NCBI GenBank assembly: GCA_037783545.1
Contig: JBBELK010000054.1
Coordinates: 372,001 to 436,000 of the forward strand
Source: Henricia sp. BOLD:AAB3569
Taxonomy: Eukaryota; Echinodermata; Asteroidea; Spinulosida; Echinasteridae
Direction: 5' to 3'
Length of the DNA: 64,000 nt
Shown here: positions 23,432 to 38,400 of the stretch, piece by piece
How positions within the stretch are numbered: position 1 is the first letter of the stretch
Layout: each line of letters starts with the position of its first letter
Translations under genes and position numbers: made by a program
Notes under the pieces: generated by a model
Told to the model about the DNA's origin: nothing
Seen by the model: only the letters and a program-made list of their open reading frames with translations
Databases searched by the model: none

Positions 23432-26400
23432 GTATTTATTTATAAGAAATTGTTTCCAGCACTTTTTCTTTCTTTTATGGTACGTGTTTCCAGCCTATAA
23501 TGGTGGGTATATACACCACACCTGGGTCTTTTCACAGTACGGGGGCATTTTGGCAACAGACCATGCATATTTTCGAGGAAATACTTTTGTCTATAGTCTC
23601 AAAATAAAAGAAATAAGTTTCAGTTGTTCTGAAGAGATAACTAATTAGGCCCAAAAAGAGTTACAAATAATGTGACAACATACCTTTCTAAAAACCCTGT
23701 GTACAAATTTCCAATATACGTGCGTAACCGGGACGGACACTTAATTGTGTTACATTTTTAATAGGTGGTCCCGGTTACGAGCGTATATTGGAAATTTATA
23801 CGCAGGGTTTTTAGAAAGGCATGTTGTCACACTATTTGTAGGGCAATTCCATAAATTCAGATTTGCATTTCAGAGACTTTGAGGACTTGTAATGCTTCAC
23901 ATATTCAAGTTGTTTGATTTTAAACAAATGTTCTTTAAGGATCCTTGATGGAAGTGTAATTCCTGAAATTCCAGTGTGATCCCATTCTCAACATAAGCAT
24001 AACAGGTTAAAAAAAAACTCGGTTTCGGACGTACTCATTGAATACGTCCGAAACCGAGTTTTTCAGGAATTACACTTCCATCAAGGATATGCTTGAAGAA
24101 CATGTGTTTAAAATCAAACAACTTGAATACGTGAAGCATTACAAGCCCTCAAAGTCTCTGAAATGTAAATCCAAAGCTTGAAATTAGTCAATGAAGGGCA
24201 CCAAGGCCAAGAGCAGGGGCAACAGTAGACTGGTCCCACGCCGAGCAATAACCACGGGTGATTGGCCGTTGTATTGCCACGCGTGATTGGTCGTTGTATT
24301 AAATATATGCATGATCTGTTTTTAGAGTTTGCTCAACAACGAGTGAATTTCGCAATCGTTAATTTTGTCGCTGGGTTTTGCATATCCTATTCAATCTTTG
24401 CCATCCCTTATATTTATTTAGTAATTTTGGCAGTGGTGTACTCGTCAACGCCCAGGTTTGTACTGATACATTACTTTTTACTTGAAATGGCGCTGTTTGC
24501 CGTATTTTTAAGCCGCCAAACATCAATATCACAGTGCGGCCGTACGTTGTTCAAAAAAAGTTTTTCATCGCATAAAAAAACTCGACAAAACATGACAGAA
24601 ACCCCATCGAATGATAATGACATGGTTGGATATAGAGCTATTTGTTCAACCTTGATTCCCACCGAAACCAGAATGTTTATTTGGTCCTGACGGCAATTTT
24701 ACAGGCATATCTTCTGCTGTCGATGCAAAAATACCGCTGCTGCCGCCGCTGTAATTTTCCCAACAGACATTGATTGCGTAGCGCGCGATGCCAAATCGAA
24801 CGAAGGCGCGCAACACGCTGTATTCTGGGCGCCTGCTTGGCACTTGCGCAAACCGTGACACAGTCCTTTTAATTTGCATAAACATCCAGGAATTCCTGGA
24901 TATTTATGCCAAACATGGCGGCGTGTACCTGTCCTCATATACGACGGAGGGGAAGTAAATATGTGGACAAGGGAACCAGTCTAGGGCAACAGAGGCAATG
25001 ACCTCTGTGGCCCTGTAAATCTGAATTTATGGAATTGCCTAATGTAACCCTTTTTGGGCCTAATTAAGTTATGTCTTCAGAACAGCTGAAACTTTTATTT
25101 TGAGACCAGACAAAGGTATTTTCTGGAAAATTAGGTCTCGGACATTGTGTTGCCAAAATGCCCCTTTTACCGTGGAAAGACTCGCCTTAGTTTCGTGTGT
25201 AAATTCGGTGCGCGTCGCTTTGAGAAAAAGCGGTATGGAGGCAAATTGGAGTAAAAATAAGGTGCACTAAAAAAAAAACATTATTTCACTCCAAATTCCC
25301 TCCACATCGCTTTTCCTCAAAGCGACGTGCGTCGCATTTATGCGCGAAAAGCTCTGTGAATCCACCCTCAGGGTGGATTTGCACTGAGCCTTTTTGCCCT
25401 TAAATTTGACGCGTGTCACTTTGAGAAAAAGCGGCGTGGAGGGAATTACCCTATTCTACCCTTTTTCTTTCATTGTCACTCTCAAAATTGTTTTTTATAA
25501 AGGTCCATAAAATACATGTACATCATTTGCAGTTAACGTAACAAAAATTTTACTTCACAAGTTGACAAGAAAAACCTGTCTAAAAGTGTTGATAGCAATG
25601 GTAACGAACAACCTTTTAAGTTTTGGTTTTTTTTTTCGTATACATTGAACAAAGATTTGAAGGAAATTACCTCCTGAAATCAAGAGATAATGTAATTTTA
25701 AGATATACTTCCTACTTGCAAATGTTGCTTTTCTGTAGAAAAATCGCATTTTCTTCTTCAAAAATTGCATTCAGTTAGTGCACAAGATAACCATTCACGC
25801 CGTAATTTTGTGCATTACTTTATGCAGTATTCAATGTTATCATTTATTTATCTCAGAAATGCAACATTTCCGACAGAAGTGCAAGTGGGAAGTATATATC
25901 TTAAAATTGTATTATCTGTTGATTCCAGGAGGTAATTTCATTCAAATCTTTGTTCAATGTATACAGGAAAAAATACCTCATTTTTGTTTGTGTAAAATGG
26001 TACCTATAGACACAATAGTCTGAGCTAGTACTTGGACCAGTGAATTTCACTCTTCAGTGACTTTGTGTTTCTTGGGTTTTTTTTTCACAAGATCTATTAA
26101 AATATTTTTAAATCTTAATACGGGTGTTAATTGCGTTTTCATTGACTGCCAGTGTATTTCTGCATCTATGTGGCTCAAATTTCTACAAGGCAGTTTATCA
26201 ACATGATTCTATAGTTATGTAATGCTGTTGTTCCTGTTTTTAAAAGTTTTCCAATCATGTAATCTGTCTTTAAGACGATTCGACAAGTGAGGAAGATACT
26301 TCAGATGAATGTGATGCAGCACAGCTGACGACTCTACCCAAAATTGTTCCATCATCACGTCCCAGACATAGAACCAGACTCCGGCAGCAGAAACGTCGAC

Positions 26401-29400
26401 AAAAGATGACGGATTTCTTAGCACCATTTATGAGAGACAGTGACTCGGACAAAGAAGGGAAAACAATAGGTAGATGTGGCCATAACCATTTATAATACAA
26501 AATAATATTAAAAAGGAATGGGAGTTTCATCATGGTTATTGCTTTCTCACTATGTGTTCAGCGATAGGGACCATAATCTTTCAACTGCTGTTTTCACGTC
26601 TTTATCAGGCAATAGGGTAGACAGTTCTATGAGGCAAATTGGCTTCAATTAATTGAGACATAATTTCCTGACTTTTACACATTTTTACTGAAGCAATAGA
26701 CCTTTTTCACTCGTGGCCATGGTTGGGGTCAGGTGTTAAAAAGGATGATCCAAAAGCATACACAAGACTGTCGCAATAGGAACAATTGTTATATCCCATC
26801 TTAGATTACTACAATTTCATTGGTCCAGAACAGTCACATGTCTCAGTGAATAAAAACAACTGAATACCACTGACAGATCCAAATTTTCTTCTTCCTCCGC
26901 GTGTTTGAAAATGTCTTCAAATCACCCTGCCGTAAGCAAATTTCTTGCTCTAGCATGGGAAGCGATGTGTGTGCGCATTGTGCGTCTCCATAGCACGCGT
27001 TACGTGCTGTAAAATGTACTAAGGCCCCCATTGGTAAAATAAACCGCGTGTTATTGGGGCAAGCCGTGCAGGGGTTATTTGGGGCGTATCTTAAGTGATC
27101 TCTGGGAGGGGTGGTTATTTCTCTGTATAGGGCTTAATTGTTAAGCTCACGTGATAGGCAATTAATCCCAATCAGTGAAGAACAGTAAAGGGGCCATTTT
27201 GGCAACACGGACCATATTTTCGAAGGGAATACCTTTGTCTGGTCTCAAAATAAAAGAAATAAGTTTCAGTTGTTCTAAAGAGATAACTTAGGCCCAAAAA
27301 GGTAAATACTGTGACAACATGCCTTTTAAAAAACCCTGTGTAAACATTTCCAATATACGCTCGTAACCAGGACGGACACTTGTGTTACATTAACCAAATT
27401 AACAATTCAAAAGTTTCACTGTCATTTGAATATTTGCTTGTCCATTGTAGTAGTTGAAGGTGGAGACAGGATCCAGGCTGTTCCTACTCTGACAGAACTG
27501 TGCATACAGAAGGGAATCAATGCGTCTGGCAGCCTGCCCCCCGGCCTGAAGCCAGTATTATCACAGCATCATAACAAGGCTAGGCTAGTAACACTGCAGC
27601 TACGATGGCTCAGCAAGAATTTGACGCTACTCGAGAAACAGATTAAATGGAGTCTAGTTGATGCCTTAAGGCCACATGGTGTAGAGGTAAGAGTTGTGCG
27701 CGTGTGTGGTAGAGGTCGCTGGTTCGAATCCAGTTGAGTCCCATGTGATTTTTTTATCTTCCCATGTTTGGTTGTTTCGAGGGAGTATAAGGGGTACTGC
27801 TGTGCCTTATAGCTCAGTTGGTAGAGCATCTGTACGGTGAGTCATGGGTCTCGGGTTCAAATCCTAATAAGACCCTTACGATTTTTCTCCCATCCCAAGT
27901 TTAGTTGATTCATTTCAATGGTGGTTAGGCACCATACCAAAACCACTTGTAGAGTTTAGACGAAGTGATTTGGGGGCGAAATGGCACTTGGACGAAGTGG
28001 TTTGGGGGCGAAATGGCACTCGGGCGAAATGGTTTGGGGCGAAATAAATTTTCGTCTCATGAGACGAAAACTAATTGTTTTACTCATTTCTCAAAGACTA
28101 TGGCACTTCAGACAAAACCATTTTAGGGGAAGTTTTCTACGGTCATCATGTTTATATTGTGTAAGTTAGGAGTAAATCTGTGAACATTTCTGATTTTCGA
28201 GATACCAATCATGTACACACTGCCTTTAAAATCAAGCAACTTGAATACGTGAAGCAGTATACAAGCCCTAAAAGTCTCTGAAATGCAAATCTGAATTTAT
28301 GGAATTGCCCAAATATGAAAACCTGCCCCCCGTCTTTGTCGTCCGTAGAAAAGGTCTCTTTCTAGTCAAAAATATTCTTCTTTTTTAAACAAATCTCCAC
28401 TCATGCAGTCAACTATATTGAGACGTGATGCCCGATCATTATGGCGTAGGGACTGGTCGGAGAACACAACAGATCGTACACATCAGGAGGAGTCACAGTG
28501 GATTTTGCCGGCTGGCTGCCATTCATTCTGTGTAGCGGATTGGAAGATTGCTTGTAAGATTAGCAGAGCTATTAGCCTTGTGCGTGTTTCACATGAATAG
28601 CAACTGATGTACGTACTTTCACACAAACACTTAGTATCCAGGTGACCAGACTAAATGTTTGCTGCTATGTGGTGCACACAGCAGGTGTTGGGTTAAAGTT
28701 GCATTGCCCGTGTTTCGGTGAAAGGATTTAAAAAATTAATTTACACAAGCGAACGAATTTAGAAAGCTTACGTGTCTCTGTAACGAAAAATATCAAAAAC
28801 TTAAATTTCCGACGTTGGGAATTGGAGATACAAGCCTTTTCCTTGAAACGTGCTTCACATGTTGTACATGTGCGCGTACGCTCATATGTACATAGTATGT
28901 GTACAATGTACACATGTACGCGTACATTTACGTCATAACCCTGTCGATTAAATGACCTGCCAGCCTTTTAATAATTTCTTGTTTTTAATCGACTGGCATT
29001 AATCCTTGACGGATTTTTGCGTTCTTGGTACCAAATGAAAGCTGATAACTTTTTCTATTCTAGAAAAATACCTATTTATCTTTAAAAAAAAAATTTGACG
29101 CCCAAATCGGCCAAAACACGGGCAGTGCAACTTTAAGGTGTTCACATTTTCAAATTTTCTCACTCCAAAATTATGGTTTTTCCATCAAATCTACACTTAC
29201 TAATGCTTGATGAGTCATTTTAAAGAAAAACAAATTCTGGTCAACTTCTCATCTCTAAAGTACTGTCCACACTAGAGCATTTTGGCGTTCCGCTGCCGTT
29301 GTAATTTGGGCGCGCGCCCAATTTTTGACGTTCACAGTACAGAAATGATAACGGTAGCCGTTAACGGCAAACACCTAAAGTTGAATAGTTTCAACTTTCA

Positions 29401-32400
29401 GCGGTATTGATGACGTTGACGTTCTGTTGCCGTTACGCGTTCCGTTGACGTTCCGTCGCAAATGACTTACCCAAAGGTTACACACAAAATGCCAAATGTT
29501 TCAGTTAATACATGTAGATATCAATGTATGGCGAACTGCCATGTCCGCGCCCCCAATGAGCGATGCATCGCCAGTGTTACATCATATCCGAAAAAACACA
29601 CGGCCAGCCGGTCATACGAGTACATACACGTACGTAGATGGAGAGTTAAGCGATGCATCACCACTACTCGCGATTATACCAAACATCACGATTATACCAA
29701 ACATCACGATTAATGGCCCGATTATTTGGACAACACGTGCATGCAGGTATCACGCAAACATTGCACACATACTGTATGCATACGCCCCGTGTTACACACA
29801 GGGCGGCCTGCATAGTACTAGTGCATACTGCATATGTACTTTGTCTTCAACCAATCAAAGTACTGTCAGGCATGTTATGAATATGTATCGTCTACTCTAT
29901 TGGGTGATCGGGATAAGCTTATTGTGAGATTGTGAGTGACATACAATGAATATCAGTGTTCGCCCTTAACTTTTTTCCCAACTGGCCAACAGGGCCAGTT
30001 GTATTAAATCTTCACTGGCCCGTCGGCATTTCACGTGGCCCGGTTTAATACCGTTAAAATTTATGGTTGTTCTTTTTAAACACAGTCGACCATTAATGTT
30101 TGCAAAAACCACATTTGAGTGAATAAATTAGGAAAATTTGGTAGTCATAAGATGTGGTACATTTTAGAGCTTTCTGGTGAATTTTAGAGCTATTCTGGAG
30201 TCTTGAAAGGCTCTTTTGTTATAAATTCTCAAGGATGCATGTTTTTGTGCACATTAACCCCTTCCGGACTAAGTGTGAGTGTACTCTTGGGGGCAGTTAT
30301 ACAGAATTAGCCCATAGTACTACCTGGGCAGAGCTGGTCTTTTTTAACCTGTTGGCTTGGCGTCAAGTCAGTTTTTGGTTTTTGACATGTGACTTGACTC
30401 TGGAGAAAATGACTTGTGACTGGATTTGGGAAATAAGATTGATTTACGACTTGAAATAAAATAGTCATCAAGTCTTCAGCCCCAGAGACATATATGTATA
30501 CTGCAAGTGCAGTCTCTCACTCCAGGGGAATAAATTGGAACCGGCCGAGTCTGAAGAAAGATCAAAGTTATTTCATCACTCCTTTAAATTTAGTATGGCG
30601 TGGGTCTGTTTTGCCCGAGACCATTTAAACTGTCATTTGGCCAACGGACCAGTGCTAATTCGAACGCTGAATATGGAAATCGTGGGCAGGCGGAAGGGTG
30701 ATTGAAACACGTGATGCCCTGATATGATGCATACATTGTACACTGTGTACAGTACTCTAGTCTACAGTGCATGATACATGTAGGCCTACATGTTTGGCTC
30801 AACTAATCGCGTTGATGCACACCCAGGTGTGAACTCACTGACAATCGCGGACGTCCCTTTGTTCCTCTTTTGTTTGGACATAGTCTATTTTTCCTTACTC
30901 TCGTTGGTTTTGTACAGGAGCGAATCGCGGACGTTCGCTTGCCAATCGCGGACGATATTGTTCTCTTTGTTAGACCTCCCTAAAACGTCCACGATTGTTT
31001 GGGAGAACAAGCGCTGTGCTACCATCGATGTACATATATAGGAATGTTTGTAGCTCGATTATAATCGCGCTACATGCACTGTGATACCATCGATGGAGCT
31101 GCTAATCGCGATTAGTTGGAAATAATCGTGAGAGGCCGATTAATTGATTATTTTAAAAACCCGCGATTCAGGTAGTAATGCACATCAGACATCGATTAAT
31201 ATCGACTAATCACACAGGCTTATTGGTATTTTAATACCAATTAAATACCATTTAAAAATGCCCAACACACAAGATATTTCATGAAACATATAACTGATAG
31301 TTATTGCTGAGCAAATATATTTGTTGGTTCTTGTCAGTTGTCAAAGTTATAGTCGAGGTGGCACACTGTGGTAGCACGTACACCCAATAACACATTCCAT
31401 ATTAATTTACAAATGTATATCTCTGCAGGTCTTGCACATTACATCAACTTGACTCTGCCACAGCAGTGTGCAGACTGTAACCATAGTGAAGGGTCTTCTG
31501 TATCTGAGGCGGAGCAACGAGAGTTGAGCATTGATCGAGACGTGCAGCAGGTCAAACGATGCCTCAGGAAGAGGTCCGTATAAAGAATTATTATATAAAA
31601 TGAAGCTTTTGCGGATAACATGCATTTCTCATACTGTGCAACACAGAGTCATGCATTGAGTGAATTGCGTTTGTGCAACGCGTGTGTGAATGTACAGTAT
31701 CAAAATATATAGTACAACAGTAACAAAACCGCATGCAGTTGTAAACGTTGCAAATGAACTGTTTTCAACACCAAACAGACAAAAATCTTGCCAAGATCTT
31801 GCAAAACAAAAAAGGTATCAGTTTCATTTTATACAATAATAATATTGGATGTCATTTCGGGTGATATGAGAATATACTGCACTTGTCATACTGCACTCGT
31901 CATATGAGAATATACTGCACTCGTCATGAGCCTTTGGCTCGTTCGGTATATTCTCATATCACCCTCAATACCATCAAATATAAAATCTTCAACTCTCTTT
32001 CCCCTGCTGTTTTGAGAGTTCTGACATTTAAAGCCCCATTACATCATTACAGGGGTGTGAAATCTCTGATTTTTAGCGGATTTCCGCTTTTTTGCCCTAC
32101 TAATGGGCCATATTTTTTACTGAGCATAAACAGAGCACCCTAATAAATTTCGCAAAGCAAACTTATGCAAGTCTAGTCGCCAAGCAAGTACCATGGCATA
32201 CGGCGCTGGTGTATTGTAGATGCTAAATGCGGTGCCGCACGGCATGCAGACCACGACTGCAACGAGTAGCGAAGCAGATGTGTACAAGTCTAATTCCAAA
32301 GCAAGCGTCATCTGTGCCTGCACGGCAAACTGGCAGCAGTGTGTGTGGTATCCATGTGCTGCATTGGGGCGTGCGATGCGGCATGCAGCGGGCAACAAAC

Positions 32401-35400
32401 CGATTTTACTAGCCACTTTCACTGACTCGTCTTCAACAATCGATGTTTCCTAGATTCTTTTTTATTATCTACGCTTGTACAAGGTAAATATTTAAAACAA
32501 AACTGGTTCTTGCGATTGTTAAAATGTTTTTGACATTGCACGATGATGGTGCAAGATGGTGTAATTTAAAAACGATCTCTACGTTTTTAAACACTTGTTA
32601 TCTCTATGCCTCTTCCCGCTCCCTCCCCCAAAAAAAGCCACGCCCCCATAGCCACGCCCCTTCCAATTTTTTAAAAATTCTCCGCTCACACCCCTAGTCA
32701 TTAATAATGACCTGAAATCCTACTTATAAGGGCCCATCCATAAAGTATGTACGCACGGAATGCCGACTTTTTAGACCGCCCCCCCGTACGCAAAATGGGG
32801 TGTTATGGCCGAGCGGTCTAGTGCGTCGAACTTAAGTTCCTGTGCTAGTACTAGAATGTAGGTTCAATTCTGGGGCGCGACGGGTTGTGGCACCTGTGCC
32901 CTTGAGCAAGGCACTCAACCACACTTGCTCCCATTCCTGTAATTGGCAGTCCCTCCGCTGTTGGATGTGGTGAATAAATAAATAAATATACTTTAACGTT
33001 GGGTGTACCCATTGGCTCCAATACCAACCCACCCCCCTTCTCGCTCTGTGCGTACCTTCTTTATGGATGGCCCCCGAATGAGTTAACAGGGAAAACTCAA
33101 AATGTTGATAGCAATGGTAACAAACACCACATGAATGCAATGTTTGAAATAATCCTGGCGTTAACTGGTTAATGTGGCTTTTATGATAACCATTACTCTT
33201 GCAGATATCCCAAGTTGGTGAAGCATTGTTTTGGCCTGGCTATAGCCTACGTGTGGTGGGCACGAGGGAGGTGTACCAGGGCACAAGAGGCTTTCATGAA
33301 GGTTGCTAACAGCTACCCTGCTGGTACATATCTCAAAGACAGTTTTCTTAATATAATAAAACACTGGTTTGCGTAGAGAAAATCTGAGGATGTATAACAC
33401 TGTGCCTTGTAGCGCAGCTAGTAGAGCAAATGCCTTGTGAGTCAGAGGTCTCGGGTTTGAATCTCGATGAGGCCCATGTGATTTCTCTATCGTCTCTTGT
33501 TTGGTATTTCTATTTCAATGGTGATTATGCTGTTTATGCATCATGTCAAATATTGTGTTGGTTCAACTTTGTTACAATACATTAAGGATGTCTGAATGCA
33601 AGGTACTACGTGTCAACAAAAAACATGTCCTAATTTAGATTTTAAAGATCAAAATTAGGACATAAATTAAGGACATAAATAACCTTTTCATTTTCTTTGA
33701 AACCAAAATTTTAGATCTTTAAACAAGACCTGAAAAATTTTATTGAGTGAGTTTCCTCAGTTTTGGACGAAAGGGTGAGATTTAAAAGCCATACAAAAAA
33801 ATTTGTATGGTTTTTAAATCTCACCCTTTCGTCCAAAACTGATGAAACTCACACGATAAAATTTGTTGGGCCTTGTTTACGTGATCTTAAATTTTGGTTT
33901 AAATCTGTTAGAAAATGAAAAGGTTATTTAAGATGAAAAGTACATTTAAAAAGTTAATTTGCAAAAATAAAATCCTTTTAAAGGAATGTCATGTACCTGA
34001 CGTTTTTCCGTCTTGCTCATCACAAAATACTTCACAAAATTCCACACTTACATTCCGCATTTTTTTTTTATTTAACAAGTAAAAGGGATACATTTTTCAA
34101 TATTCACTTATCAAGAATTTGAATATTCAGATTTCAATATCATCAGCAGGGGCGGATCCAGGATTTTGAACGGGGGGGGGGGAAATGTTTAAGCATAAAA
34201 TGCTCATGACAATGAAATAGCGAGCGCGTAGCGCGAAGCCCTAACGGCTTCTAGATGGATTCTAGATGCTCTGTGATGCGATTTGGGGCAATATTTAACC
34301 ACTTCAAGCAGGAAAAGTGTGCACAGAATTTTCTTTTTGAAAAGGGGTGGGGGGTGGGGTGCGCCCCCCACGCCCCCCCCTGGACCCGTCCCTGATCAGC
34401 TTCTCCCAACACTGACAAAAGACTACTAAAGGGTGACATCAGGGGCGGATTGCAATAAAATCGACTTAGCCACTGGTCTGAGACTGATTTTTTTTATAGC
34501 CGGCTATCCAACTTAGCCAGTCGCGGCTATCCTTGCGTGATTTCAAGCCAAAAAAACCCATCCTCACAAAGCCACTCGATGACACGTGCTGTGTGGTGCA
34601 GTTTTTACGAAAGTTACCAAATAACACTAAAAAGGCCCTAATGGGCACAATGTGGATTTTGTTCGTCTTTTTTCACGCAAAATTACGAGATGTAGCGCGG
34701 TGTCCAAAAATTGCCTACTCGCCGCGAGCTTAAATTTTAAGACTGGTCTAACTTTAAGATATCGATATAGCAAGCGGGCTATAATTATAGACCAGTCTTA
34801 GTGGATGCCGCGTTAGCCGGCTCAGCCTATAGACCGGTCTTAGACCGCATATTGCAATTTGTTCCAGGGTCTAAACATTCACTGGTAATCTGAAACGTCC
34901 ACTGCTAAAAAGCGCAGGAAAACAGTTCACCGGTTTTAGTGTAGATCCAGTAACCTTGGCAACGCACAAAGGGCGACATATACACTTTTTATCTTCTTTG
35001 AACAGATATACAATCGGACACGGATAAAAGCACACTATGGGCTCGTCACAAGGCCATGGTGCTCGTGGAAATTGGCCACATGCTGACTATGTTCAACCAG
35101 CCGGATGCAACTGGACAGTTCTACCGCGAGGCTGTTGAAACGGCTTCGAAAAACATTCACCCTGATAATGTGGCCAAGTTGACTCTGCAATCGCTTGTCT
35201 TGACTGCTTCAGCATATGACCAAGGGTTGGTTTTTAAAAAAAAAATTGTTTTTTTTTTTAAGGGGATGTGTAGGGCAAAAGGAGATTTCTTGTTGTTGAG
35301 ATTAGCCGACTTAAGCCGTTGCCCTGTTGCAGCTAGGAGGTTGTATAGCATGGTCATGAAGTGCAAAAGAACAGGAAGAAATGCTCAGTTTTAGAGGTGG

Positions 35401-38400
35401 GAGGAAAACCTCACACATGAAAGTGTGGGGAGAAACCCACGGAATCAAGCAGGGACTGAGAACCCAATCCACATACTGACCTGGATGGCATTCGAACCAG
35501 GGCCACAGAGGTAGAAGGCGAGGAAATGGCCACTAGCAGAGCCGCCAACCCTCCCAGATTTTGCAACAGATTCTAAGGAAAATTACAAATTTTGTGAGTC
35601 CTGGCATGGATAAAAACCCTCCTGGATTGTCAATTAACAACCTTGGGTATGTGTTTGGAGTCACGGAATGAACGTGTTTTCCTAGATGTCGTCCCCAAAA
35701 TCCGGGAGGGTTGGTAGCTCTGCACTAGATATGAATCCACGGAGGTATGATTGTCAAATCGCTATAACGAACGATCGCTATACCAAACATTTTTTGTGGA
35801 CCCCGCCATGTTCGTTATAGCGACGTTTTACTGTAATTGTTTCAATGACAAATCGGCCAAATTGGTGTTATACATTGGAAACACAGTGTGGGACTTGCGG
35901 GTGAAAATACTTCTAAAACAATTAACCATTCCAGAATGAAATTTGTGGGTGCACAACACACAAGACATTTCATAAACAAGTGAAATAACTGATAATTATT
36001 GCTGAGCAGCCCGTTAGAGGGAGTGAATTTGAAAATTCATGTTATTTTGAAGCATCCCCTTTTATTTTTATAACTTTGACCCCGTTCTCACTAGAGAAAT
36101 CGCTTCGTTCGACGATGATTCCTGATGTGAACGCACGCCTCTTCATTAGACGATGATTAGAATCGCTTCATTTGATGAAGGAAATAGCTTCATTCGACAA
36201 AGAGATCGCTTCCTTTGACGAAGCAATTTTGTAATGTGAACGACTCCCTTCGTTCGACGAAGCGATCTGGCAGGCCTGTTGCACAACTTGTTGTGCGTTG
36301 AGCGCCTAGCAAGTTTTTTTTTTGACGCGCCGCTAAAAACCACACAGCGCGTCTAGACGCTTTAAGCTCAGCGCTTGATGCGAGATGCACATGTACGACC
36401 TCCCACGGCTTCATTCGATCTTCGTTAAGTGATATGTGAACGCACGCTTCATTAACTACAGATGATTAACTAATCTTCGTCGAAGCGATTTCTCTAGTGT
36501 GAACGGGGTAATTGAGGCCCGCTTTGACGTGCATGTCGCACAACCATTTTGAGTCTCAAAGGAATATAATAATATGTTTGTGTTTTTCACAGTGTAATGG
36601 GTGGGCCTTCAGCCACTCATGCTGCCGGTCTATGGACAGCAGCAGCTAAACAAGCTCAGTCTATCACAAATTGGGGAGATGATGTAGATCCACACAAGGG
36701 TGACGAAGATGCGGTACGCGCAGCCGTGGAGTCTCTGCTTCACTGCCACGCAGGGCATCTTCCCGGTAAGGATGACTTTTACACTGAAGCTTTTCACATG
36801 TAAAGTAGGTAAATCGATTCCACTTTGGGAATCGGAATCGCGATTCAATTTTTTTTGAGTGATCGATTCCCAGTAGGAATCAATTCCCTTTCATTCCGAT
36901 TCCCAATTTCAAAAAGCTGTTTAGCAAAATATTTGCTTAATCCAAAATTTGTTCGCTTTATACAAATTTGTTAATCGTTAAGCTTGATATCATGTTATGT
37001 TTTTAGCAAGAATAGCAGAACACCAGTCAATTTTGCTGAAAAACCCATTTTTATGAAGCAAAACATTTTTGATAAAGCAAATTTATTTTGCTAAACGGCT
37101 TTATGAAATTGGCCCCTGGCAATTCCGAATTCTACAAGAATACTCGGCCTCTGATAATTGTAACATTAGTAGGAACGTGAGTGTGGCACACGTTCCGACA
37201 AAAAAGTTTGCTGTGATATTAGTTGAATTTTTTTATTGCCGAATTTGCCACCTCAAAAAATTGTTTGTGCTCAAATTATAGACTTTATGTTGTAACTTGC
37301 ATAGCAGTTTCTCGCCCGAAGAGGTTTTTGCAGAAATTATCGTCGGCCCTTGTACACTGGACTTGTGGTTGGACGCAAATATGACAACAAAGCAGCCGTT
37401 TCAGCAAAGGAAAAAGGTTTTTTTACTTCTTCCTAGCTGAACGACATGTTTGGTTTGGAGTGGTAAAAGCACATACTAAATATTCGATTTGGTAAAATGC
37501 TTTTCGAATATTCGATGGACGACCGAATATTCGATTCACTATAGGCACAGCCTTAGATTAAGGGATAATTTCAGATTGATAATGAGGAAAATATGACCCA
37601 TTAGAAAAATGAGGGCACTGGAAAATATGATCTGGACACGCTCCTTGAACAGACGTAAGATTTATTTTTGTGGGGGTGTTATTTATGTGGGGTGTTATGG
37701 CCGAACTTAAGTTCTAGAATGTAGTACTAGAATGTAGGTTCAATTCCGGGCCGCGATGGGTTGTGGCACCTGTGCCCTTGAGCAAGGCACTCAACCACAC
37801 TTGCTCCCATTCCTGTAATTGGCGGTCCCTCCGCTGTTGGATGTGATAAATAAATAAAATAAAATAAAATAAAAATAAAATTAATTGTCTTCAAATCTTA
37901 GATTCCGTGAGTTGGAGTCCTGATGTTGGTTTCAATCGTAACCGGGAGTGGCTGAGAAGTGCACAGGCTTTTCTGGAGAAACTACTGGATGAAAAATGCC
38001 CATTTGTGGGCTTCTACCTGTCTTTCATTTTGGCAATGCTCAATGAAGGTGTCGCGGCACAAAATGCCTACCATTACCACTTTATCAGGTATACGAGTCT
38101 TTCCACGGTGAAGGGGGCATTTTGGCAACACGGACCATATTTTCAAGGAAATACCTTTGTCTGGTCTCAAAATAAAAGAAATAAGTTTCAGTTGTTCTGA
38201 AGAGATATTAAACTTAGGCCCAAAAAGGGTTACAAATAGTGTGACAAAATGCCTTTCTAAAAACCCTGTGTACAAATTTCCAATATTCGCATGTAACCGG
38301 GACGGTCTAAAATGTAACACAAGTGTCTTTTGGATGGGCAGTATGTGATTTTAGACAGTCATTTTGCGAAATGGACATTAAAAATGACAGGTGGATTTTT

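Larger units (their letters stand above)
31574..33204. other. Intron 5
   Basis: 31863-31965 is a GATATGAGAATATAC inverted repeat. 32051-32696 and 32795-32995 are listed separately. No coding content. Confidence 0.5.
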
